Shown in pieces: positions 1-9,800 of a DNA stretch of 22,137 nt. The notes below the pieces were generated by a model. That model had not been told where the DNA came from. It saw only the letters and a list, made by a program, of their open reading frames with translations, and made no database searches. The DNA is taken from contig CANRMV010000006.1 of NCBI GenBank assembly GCA_947631875.1, positions 1 through 22,137 of the forward strand. Direction: 5' to 3'. The first letter of the stretch is position 1, and the number at the start of each line of letters is the position of its first letter. Position numbers and translations under genes: made by a program. Source of the DNA: an uncultured Clostridia bacterium. Lineage in GTDB: Bacteria > Bacillota > Clostridia > Christensenellales > UBA1242.

Positions 1-1495
<1,495 letters not shown>

Positions 1496-1719
1496 ATATT
1501 GGATTTTCTTAGCATTTTCGCATTCGCATTTCAAAATTGAAAAACGAACTCTTAATTACTCGACTTTATTTAAAGTATGCAAATATTTCGTATTACGATT
1601 AGTTAAACATAAATGTTTAAAGTTAAACTCGTATAATATTTGACTTTAATCTTTCAAAAATATGTAGTTGTCAAAGAACTGTGCTGACAGTTGAAACATC
1701 AACCTCTCTTTGCGTCAGC
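1496..1719 (-). promoter_or_regulatory. 23S rRNA leader with boxA-like antitermination site
   Basis: This is the transcribed leader between the predicted start (about 1719) and the 23S 5' end. At 1660-1680 the minus strand reads AGTTCTTTGACAACTACATA. That resembles the boxA (GCTCTTTGA-type) sequence found in rRNA leaders and 16S-23S spacers, where NusB and S10 bind to prevent premature termination. The rest is AT-rich with no gene. Assignment of boxA is by similarity only; the leader also probably holds the strands of the pre-23S processing stem, which I did not resolve. Confidence 0.6.
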
Positions 1720-1725
1720 ATTCGT

Positions 1726-1755
1726 ATTCTAACATAATGCGAAAAAGTTTGTCAA
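1726..1755 (-). promoter_or_regulatory. Promoter of the 23S rRNA gene
   Basis: On the minus strand there is a perfect -35 box TTGACA (1750-1755), an 18-base spacer, and a -10 box TAGAAT (1726-1731; five of six match TATAAT). Upstream, at about 1758-1805, lie several runs of A and T in the place where rRNA promoters carry an UP element that contacts the RNA polymerase alpha subunit. The quality of the promoter supports independent transcription of this 23S gene. Confidence 0.75.
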
Positions 1756-1922
1756 CACTTTTTTCAAAAAAAATTTAAAATTTTTAAAAATTTTTTAGAT
1801 ATTTTTTAAAAAGGCCAGACGTCCCACCGCGTGTTCGCAAAATAGGCACAAAAATGGCAAAAATTTTTTTAAAAAAGTTCTTAAAATTTGTTAAACTTTG
1901 CCCAAAATCTTTCTGTTGGAAT

Positions 1923-1950
1923 AAAAAAAATCAAGCCCTACGCTTGACCT
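1923..1950 (-). terminator. Rho-independent terminator after the TM2 gene
   Basis: Read on the minus strand: a stem TCAAGC/GCTTGA (1942-1947 with 1931-1936), a five-base loop, then eight T residues (1923-1930). It starts a few bases past the stop codon of the TM2-domain gene and separates that gene from the 23S transcription unit. Confidence 0.85.
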
Positions 1951-1952
1951 TT

Positions 1953-2162
1953 TTAAGAAAAAAGTGGAATTGTGTTGCCTTGTTTGTCTGTGAAAGCGCC
2001 ACACAAAATCATTATGAAATCCACAAGCGTACCAATTCCAAACAGCCCAAAGGTGAAAATGTAGAGAATTCCCGTTCCAACTTTGCCAACTAAAAAGCGA
2101 TGAATCCCAATTTCACCAAAAAAGAAACACATAATCGCCAAAAACCATCCTTTTTGTGCCAT
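1953..2162 (-). CDS. TM2-domain membrane protein
   Basis: A 69-aa protein made almost only of a TM2 domain: two hydrophobic helices (about residues 5-22 and 27-52) joined by a short turn. The family signature is visible as GEIGIHRF (residues 16-23), followed by the glycine-rich GKVGTG and the polar-in-membrane LVDFIMIL of helix 2. TM2 proteins are small integral membrane proteins whose biochemical role in bacteria is not established. The start is supported by GGAGGG three bases upstream of the ATG. It is a single-gene unit with a terminator on its 3' side and the terminator of the 231-aa gene on its 5' side. Length is at the short end for the family, that is, the domain alone. Confidence 0.85.
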   Translation of the reverse strand: MAQKGWFLAIMCFFFGEIGIHRFLVGKVGTGILYIFTFGLFGIGTLVDFIMILCGAFTDKQGNTIPLFS

Positions 2163-2203
2163 AATCCCTCCAAGATCACTAATAGTATTTGTTATTATTT
2201 ATA

Positions 2204-2232
2204 ATAATATTCTTATATATATAATAAAACAA
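2204..2232 (-). promoter_or_regulatory. Possible promoter of the TM2 gene
   Basis: Minus strand: TTGTTT (2227-2232), a 17-base spacer, TATTAT (2204-2209). The stretch is nearly pure A/T, so hexamers of this quality arise easily by chance. It is placed correctly, just after the preceding terminator and about 40 bases before the start codon. Confidence 0.4.
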
Positions 2233-2264
2233 ATAAAAAAAGCGCAATTTATTACGCTTTTTTA
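2232..2264 (-). terminator. Terminator overlapping the end of the 231-aa gene
   Basis: On the minus strand an A-run, GCG, a short AT loop, CGC and a T-run form a hairpin with a U-tail. The complementary AAAAAAGCG/CGCTTTTTT arms begin inside the last codons of the gene (Lys-Lys-Ala) and the hairpin includes its TAA stop. The A-run on the other side makes it potentially bidirectional. Confidence 0.75.
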
Positions 2265-2947
2265 GAATCTTTTCCGTTGCTTCTTTGTGTTTCATGAATA
2301 ATCTTTTTGAAAATCGGTTTAAATTCTTTTGGTGTTAAGTTTTCCTCTGTCATATCTTTGACATCTCCAAATTCTCCCGACACAGCACAATCAAACAAAT
2401 TTTTAACAGATTTTTTTACGGCTTGTTTTTCCCACTTTGAATTTTCGTGGACATATCGTTTAATATAACTCTTTGTTGCCCCTCTCAGCGCATCAACCGC
2501 AACAAAATCACAATTTTTCGCACCAACAATGCGCTCATCTTGCAGCATTTTCACTGTGTTAATGGCTTGTTCTGGAAAATCATACTTTAAGGCAGCATCA
2601 AGCAAAATTTTGCAAACCTCAAAAATTTCATCTTGCATCTGTGCGCTTGTGTGAAAAGAAAGTCCCACTTCTTTAAGTTCGTCAATCAAGTTTTGATATT
2701 CATGTTTTTGTTTTGATATGCCAGCCCTCATATTCACACTGTTTTTTATAAAATTGTTTGTTTCTGGATGAGATTCCCTAAATTTATAATATAAATCCAA
2801 ATTGCAAGTTGACATTCTTTTCACGAGTGGCAAAACTCTGTTTTTCTTTAAATCTTCAATATATGCTTTTTCGTGCTCTTTTATTATGGCTTCGTATGCT
2901 TTGTAATTTTTTTGAAACATCTCGCTTTGTTCGTATTCAGAAATCAT
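2252..2947 (-). CDS. Hypothetical helical protein, 231 aa
   Basis: I do not recognise a family. The protein is soluble by appearance: no signal peptide and no membrane helix. It is charged (many Lys, Glu, Asp) and looks mostly alpha-helical, with a heptad-like, Lys/Glu-rich first 40 residues and amphipathic stretches at about 70-130 and 165-185. No catalytic motif stands out. The start is well supported: AAGGAG lies five bases before the ATG and a strong promoter lies just upstream. A terminator closes the unit, so it is probably monocistronic. The membrane-protein gene at 3072-3641 is immediately upstream on the same strand, which leaves open a functional link, but the gap of 124 bases with its own promoter argues against simple co-transcription. 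Confidence 0.75.
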   Translation of the reverse strand: MISEYEQSEMFQKNYKAYEAIIKEHEKAYIEDLKKNRVLPLVKRMSTCNLDLYYKFRESHPETNNFIKNSVNMRAGISKQKHEYQNLIDELKEVGLSFHTSAQMQDEIFEVCKILLDAALKYDFPEQAINTVKMLQDERIVGAKNCDFVAVDALRGATKSYIKRYVHENSKWEKQAVKKSVKNLFDCAVSGEFGDVKDMTEENLTPKEFKPIFKKIIHETQRSNGKDSKKA

Positions 2948-2984
2948 GTTTTCTCCTTAAAAGTTCCCAAATGAGGACCACATC

Positions 2985-3014
2985 ATTATACACCTTTGTT
3001 CTTTTCAAAGTCAA
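2985..3014 (-). promoter_or_regulatory. Promoter of the 231-aa gene
   Basis: Minus strand: -35 TTGACT (3009-3014), an 18-base spacer and a perfect -10 TATAAT (2985-2990). The start of transcription would fall near 2978, leaving a leader of about 30 bases before the ATG at 2947. Confidence 0.75.
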
Positions 3015-3071
3015 TGCTTTTCGCCAAAAAATAATTTTAATGAACTAAAAATTTAAAAAAACTTAGCCATT

Positions 3072-3641
3072 TTAAGAATTTTTCTTGTCAATAAAACAAA
3101 AATGCTCGTTTTTCACTTTAACTTTGTAAACTCTGCCCTCAATTTTAAGTTCGCCACGATAGAAAATTTTTGCTTTCTTTTTTTCGTGGCACCCTTCTTC
3201 AATATATTCAATATCATAAAAATTATAACCAAGCAAATTTAAAAGTGGATTTATATAATAAAGAGAATTATTAATATAAACAATTCCAATCATAATAAGC
3301 ACCAACACATACACGCAATAAGCGCTCACAAGAGAAAGGTCAAGTGGAATTGCAAAAAACACAAACAGAGAAAAATATCCCAAAAAGTGCTTGTCGGTTA
3401 TGTTTGTTTTTGAAACAATGGAAATTTTGATTGATTTGTCGTTGGAAAGTTTTATGTTCCAAACAAGGCCAAAAATTCCCGTTCCAATCAAAAGAAGAAG
3501 AGTGATAAGGTTGATTGTGTTTAACACATTGAAAGTCAAATTTGCATTTGCAATTTCAACAACCAGCCTAATCAGCACCAAAAAATACATTGGAACAAAA
3601 GCACTTATATACAAAAACAAATTCTTAAAAAAATTGGTCAT
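3072..3641 (-). CDS. Small multi-pass membrane protein, 189 aa
   Basis: Four hydrophobic segments are visible at about residues 8-30, 38-64, 84-102 and 104-126, followed by a hydrophilic C-terminal domain of about 55 residues rich in Lys, Glu and aromatic residues. The segment after helix 4 (YINNSLYYINPLLNLLGYN) has a conserved look. The build (about 190 aa, four helices, IYINPLLxLLGY-type motif) reminds me of membrane proteins of phage-defence modules such as Kiwa KwaA. That is a weak, memory-based resemblance, and no KwaB-like partner is next to it. I chose the inner ATG at 3641 because family-like sequence starts there; an in-frame ATG at 3689 would add 16 residues. Neither start has a clear ribosome binding site. 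Confidence 0.65.
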   Translation of the reverse strand: MTNFFKNLFLYISAFVPMYFLVLIRLVVEIANANLTFNVLNTINLITLLLLIGTGIFGLVWNIKLSNDKSIKISIVSKTNITDKHFLGYFSLFVFFAIPLDLSLVSAYCVYVLVLIMIGIVYINNSLYYINPLLNLLGYNFYDIEYIEEGCHEKKKAKIFYRGELKIEGRVYKVKVKNEHFCFIDKKNS

Positions 3642-3836
3642 AAAAATATTTTGATTAAAAAATATCAAAAAATTACTAAAAAAATGCATTTTTTTATTGA
3701 TTTTTTTGCATTTTTTGCTTATTTTTTTGAATTTTAAAATATTTTTTAATTATTTTTATGCCCGAAAAATAGGCAAGTGCAATTTTTGTATATTATTATA
3801 TTTATTTATTTATAATAAATAATATCTTATTTTATT
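3642..3836. other. AT-rich intergenic region between divergent genes
   Basis: This lies between the minus-strand membrane-protein gene and the plus-strand giant gene. It is close to pure A/T with long T and A runs. I see no gene, tRNA or clear terminator. A short GC-bearing motif at 3763-3782 (AAAAATAGGCAAGTGCAA) resembles motifs near 1836-1860 and 17581-17603. On the minus strand TTGCAC followed 18 bases later by TAAAAA could be a weak promoter for the membrane-protein gene. Confidence 0.45.
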
Positions 3837-3864
3837 TTGATTTATTTTTTCTTTGTGTTAAAAT
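3837..3864 (+). promoter_or_regulatory. Probable promoter of the giant surface-protein gene
   Basis: Plus strand: TTGATT (3837-3842), a 16-base spacer, TAAAAT (3859-3864). It lies about 25 bases before the start codon, giving a very short leader that contains the AGAGGTG ribosome binding site. The surroundings are A/T-rich, so this is probable and not certain. Confidence 0.55.
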
Positions 3865-3887
3865 AAATAGGTAAATGAGAGGTGTTT

Positions 3888-6800
3888 ATGAAAAAACATT
3901 TTTTATCTAAAAGTATTTTCTACATAATTTTTGCCTTGTGCTTTCTTGGCACAGGGATTTTTGCTGTAAGCAGAACTGCTCCTGTGAGCTCTGCTTTTGC
4001 TTCAACTGTGGCAGATGAAGATGCCGGCAGTGGCAACTATGTTCCAGAATATTTCAAAATTCAGGATTTGACAAGTCAAACTTTGGGTCAGCACAGTAAT
4101 GAGGACACCCAAACCCCTGACAGCCTTATTGATTACAACACTTTCCTCTCGTTCAGGACAACAAATTCAAACTATCTTAAACTTTCCTTTGACGTTGGCA
4201 ACCTTGAAAATAAACAAGGAAATTTGTATGATTATTGCTATTATCCAAATCCAGCCGACAACACCTTTTTCAACTTTTTTGCTATTAGCACCATCAATTT
4301 ATACATAAATGGCGTTGAACAAACACAAATAGACTCAACCCACAATTTTGTCACAGGTGGCTCAGACCAATTTGAATATTATAATGAAGCACCACAAGGC
4401 TTTGAGATGTATTTTGACAGATTTGATCAAACAGAAATTCCACCTGAGGCAGACGGGAAAAAGAACACAATCAAAATTACAAATGATGCTAATGAGGTTA
4501 TTGAAGGTGTTTACAAAGTTGAGATAAACCTTATTAAATACACATGCACCGCTGGTAAACTTGATAAAAGTGAAGACCCAGAAAGTTTTACAACTGTTCC
4601 TGAGGAATCAGAGACAATCGTTTATAGTTTTTATGTTTTGGATCAAGACAATTACCTGCGTGACAATCAACCAGTCGTAACACACAAAAACTTTGACCAC
4701 GCAATTCCTTTCACAAACGCAAACAGTGAAAACGCTTATTATCTATACAGCAACTATTCTTCAAAAGATGTTAATATTGAAAAGCAAAATTCAATTCCTT
4801 TCCTTGAATATGATTACACCCGCTATGAAGTCTCAATCGAAAAAACACTTTCAGATGTGACAACCTCTGTGAAATTTGAATATGACAAAGATACACAAGA
4901 AGTTGTTGCAAACAACAGCGATGTGGTTAAGTTTGATTTAAAATCAGATAAAGAAAACAGAAAGGCTAAAATATTTTTCACCGATGTTGGAAATTATGTT
5001 GTCTCTCTTCAAGCAATTTATGTGAATGAAGAACATTTTCAAAAATATGTGCTTGAAGGTTTTTCCGCTGCAAATCACAGAAAGTCCAAAAACATTCTTG
5101 TTTATGTTTATGGCTATCAGGCCAACTACACCGACGTTGACAGCGGAAAAGTAAATGGAAAATATCCACTCAAAGAACTTAAAACATATGACCTTCAAAA
5201 AGGTGTATTTGAAAACAGCGCCGATGTGACAAGTGCCTTTTTGAACCATGATGACGAAAACAGCCAAGACAACGCACAAACCTTCACCCCAGACAAAATA
5301 ATCACTTTCATTAACACACTTGACGGGCCCGTTCAAACCGACAACACACCAATCTCATTCACTCAAAATGCTGTTTTGAATGGCTCGGAAAACAGCCTTA
5401 TTGCAAGTTCAATTTATTCCACAAGAAAAGTTTCTTCTGCTTATGATGAAGAAAGAACTTTAAAACTTGGCGGGCAAACATTATATAAAGCAAAATTCAC
5501 CGGCCTCACCGACATTGCAAGTGAAGCAGGAACATACATATACATTCTTGGTTACAGTTTTCCAGATTATTGGTCAACCTCCGCTGACCGCCAACCTGAT
5601 AAAATGTTCTATCAAGTTTTCTATTTCCAGATTGTTGCTGACCAAGCAAAAATCAGCGTTCAAGCCTTCAACCCAACCACAAAGGCTTACGACCAAATGA
5701 TTGGCTCTGGACTGTTTTACAATCAAGACATAAAAATTATTGACAAAACGCAAGATTCTGAATATGCTTACAGAAGAGATGTCATGATTAGAATTTATGC
5801 CCAAGAATTTGAAACAAAAGAATATCTTCAAAAATTTAACGGCGCAAACGGAATTGATTTTGACACTTATTTTGCAAGCAACGGAAACGAAGAGGAACAT
5901 TCAGTTGTTTTAAGCGATGATGCACATTACACAATAAGATTGTTCTATCGCTCAGAAGTTTCAAGCAGAACAGATTTTCCAATAAATCTTAATGGTGCTT
6001 TTGATGAATATTTTTTCACAATCGACAAAGAGGGAATTGAAAAATATGAAAAAATCACTGCAAGAAATGTGACCGCACTTGCTGGCGGATCTGAATATCA
6101 AATTGGCGAAGTCTTAACTTCTTTTTCAAGCAATCAAAACCTTATACTTTCTTGGAAAAATAAAAGAAGTGGAGCACAAAGTTTTGCTTACACAAGATAT
6201 TTCCCACTGATTTCTGAACAATTTTACACACAAGATCCTTCAAGTGTTATCCAAGCGTTTTTAACCTCGTCAAATTTAACCGCTTTGCCAATTAACCGAA
6301 TGATTGATTTGGGAACAGAAAATCACACTTGGGTGGATTATGCTGGCAACACTTCCACCTACAAACAAGGCAACGCAATATCGGGCAGTTACGTTTTGTC
6401 AAGTGCTGGACTTTATTTGGTGGAGGTTTATGATGAGGCAGGAAACAGGGCTGTGAGAGCATATTTCATAGACAACACTTCTCCAATTTTTGCCCTTCAA
6501 AACAAAGGCTCTGGGCAATATGAACTTGTTGAAGAATCCAAATTTTTGCAAGAGGAATCGATTTTGCATTGGGGAAAGAACAAGGCAATTTATCTTGCAA
6601 ATTTGAATAACTCAACATTTGCCTCCACCCCTGAATCTCTTGAAGAATCCACTTTGTCAGATTTGTTCAAAAACTGTGATGGTGACCTTTCTTTGGATGT
6701 TTATAAAGCCTTTTATGAACTTCAAACTTTGGCCAAGCCAAACTTAGCAAGCGTTTCAACAAGAACAAGCACTGATAACACAGTTTCAAAACTTTTGAAT

Positions 6801-9800
6801 GGTTCCTATTCTGGCTGGTATATCACCATCCCAATCAACGATGTGAATTGGTATTTAAACTCTCTTGATGGTTCTATTTGGAAAAGCACCACCTCAGAAC
6901 AAACCAACATGGAAATTAAAACGGAAAATGAATCAAACATAACCGTGCTTATTCGTGACCAATCAAACACAAAATTTGTGACCGCATCCACCGACAGAAA
7001 TGCACTCGTTCATTATCAAAACTATTACAGTGCAAGACAAGAAATTGTTGTAAGTTATGATGCATCTGAATTTGGAATTAGTTATTCGGGCTATGGCAGA
7101 AATTTAAACAGCGAATCAACCTATGAAACGGGAGAGCAAGTGTATGAAGGAATCGGCGAAACGCGCACATATAAAAGGTCTTACCTTGCCCCTGTCAGCA
7201 TTGAAGAAGATTTTTATGTCCGCATTAAACCAACAGTGACTAAAAATGGAACAACCACACAAGTTGAAAGCGTTGTGGCGGAATTTTATCCATACGAAGA
7301 GAAACATGAAGACGCAACAAGCATTGAAAGTTATGATATAAACGACAAAAAATTCACGAACAAAAATGTTACATATCACTATTATCAAATTGCAGAAACT
7401 GCAAAAACTGTTGAAACCCTATATCAATATGGCAGCAACGAAACCGTTGATAACGGCGTTGAACTGCAACTTCCAATAAACACTGTAAACAATTTCACTG
7501 AGCCAGGAAAATATGTAATCACCCGACTTTACAGCATAGATAATGGCTTCAATTACAACACAAACAAAGACTTTTATGAAAGAACTTTGGTGTTTTATGT
7601 GGATCCAAATCGTGTTGTAACCGACCAAACCACTGTCACTGATGAAAGCAATCAAACCCATGTTGAAGCGCTTGTCGGTGGAGAAATTTTTGTTGGAATG
7701 TATGACAATGGCAACAATGCCAACCTTGTTGTCACCTTCCCAGACAGCGTGAATGGAAACAAAGAAGGTCAAACCGTTTATGACAGCACAAACAGCATTA
7801 ACAATGTTCTCACAACAAACAAATTTCCTGTGAAACTTTATGTTCCTGTTAGCAAATATACAAAATATGCAAACATCGTCTCTGTTGACGAAAACATTGG
7901 CACTTACAAATTTCAAGTGGAAGAAAATTCAGACACACAAAATTACACAACCCTCACTGAAAAAGAACTTGAAAACACCAGCCTGCTGATAAGCGAATAT
8001 GCACTTTTTGTTGAAGTTTACAACGGAAAAGAGATGATGCAAAGTCAACTTGTTGCAACCTCTGAAATGGACGAAAGCAAATTGTTTGTAAGACAACAAG
8101 TTCAAGGAAGAAGTTATATTGTTGGAATAAATTCTGATGCAGTGTTTAACACAACAAGCGTCAACGACAAAAACAAGGTGTCATCAGGCGGATTTTTAAG
8201 GTTGTATGACCCTTCCACAGGTGCTCCAATCAACGAACTCAAAGAAGAAGGCACATATTACATCAAAATTTCGCAAGGCAGATTCACAACCGGCAGTGAT
8301 GAAACAAAATACAATCGAAACGGTGACCTTGACGTGACCTTTGCAATGACTATTGAAAAATCTAACCCAGATTTTGAAGCAAGACTTGAAGGCTCGGCAG
8401 TTCCTCTTAAAAGTGACACCGTTGTTTTGAATGGCAAACGAATTCAAAACTATTACACAAATCAACGCACAGTTAACCTTGTTTGGGATTGCGGCAGCGA
8501 ATACATGGCAGAAATTGATATAAACGCCATTGAATTTAGAACAAACAAGCAAAACAACAACCTCTTCTATGGCGGGCCAGATGAGAAAGGCCAAGAAAGA
8601 AAAACGCCTTGGGTTAACGATCCTGAAATTTCCAACACATCTTATATCGGACAAATCAGTTTGAGTAATCTTGGAATTTATAGAAATGGCGACTATGTTG
8701 ACATCACAATGCAATATAAAAACCACAACAGCGACTATTATGACAAATGCACAAAGAGAATAACGGTTGACCTCTCAGCACCTCACACCAACATTGACAA
8801 TTTGGTTGCAGCAAGTGTGGAAAGCGGCTTTGTGACAGACTTTAACGAAAACAAACTCAGAACAAAACAAACTGCAAACAATGACACAGCACTCTCAGAT
8901 AACGAAACAAGTTACAACATCAGCCGCAACACGGGAGATTTTGCATATTATTCCTACACTGTTTCAAGCGACTATCTAAACACCTTAAAGCACACAGATG
9001 AAAGTTATGAAATTTATGTTCGAGACTTTATGAACAACGGAGTTGACCAAAAATACAATCCAAACTATGACAATATTGAAACAACTTATTCCGATTTCTT
9101 AAATTCAAAGAGCGCATTCACAACAATCGACAAAATTGACAGTTTCACTCCTAATAGATATTATGAAATTATTGAAACTGACCGTGCCGACAACTTGACA
9201 ATTTACACAATTTATGTTGTGGACTACAACGAACGTGAAAATGAAGATGACAACAACTTGATTTCATACACTGCCACAAGAAAAGAAGGCAACTTGGAAA
9301 AAGAATTTGAAGGGGCTTACACCATTGCAGATTACACCAATGCAAAATCACACAACATGGTTCACAGCATATATTCCCGTCCTGGATTCTCATTAACAGG
9401 CATCAACTACTTTGGCGAGGCTTGGGCACAAATTAAACTTGAATTAAGAAACTCCTTTGGCAACATATACAGCACAACTTACTATATGACCTCACCATTT
9501 GCAACACAAAAAAATGTCCTCTTGAAATTTGATACAGCAGGAAACAGCCAAGAAGTCACCTTTGACAGTTTGTTTAGCGAAATAAGCAATGTGTCGTCAC
9601 TATATAAGAGCATTCTTACAATTCACAACAGGCAATATGCTTTGTCGTCACAAAGAGATGAAAGTTTTTACTTTAACTTCCAAAATGCACAACTTTCATA
9701 TAATTGGCCAACACTTGAAAGCCAAGACGAAGAATTTGTTGGCTTCACAAACCCAAGCGACACAAATTTGAACAGCACTTTGGTGGCACAAAACTTTGTA

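Noticed and set aside
1496..1952. tRNA genes in the 23S leader or other intergenic regions
   Set aside because: No cloverleaf landmarks (GGTTCAAATCC-like T arm) were seen on either strand in any spacer.
1854..2093. 79-aa plus-strand frame opposite the TM2 gene
   Set aside because: It overlaps the TM2 gene and its terminator, has no ribosome binding site and a low-complexity Lys/Phe start.
3882..3887. GTG start two codons before the ATG of the giant gene
   Set aside because: The GTG lies within the ribosome binding site; ATG at 3888 is correctly spaced and begins a typical signal peptide.
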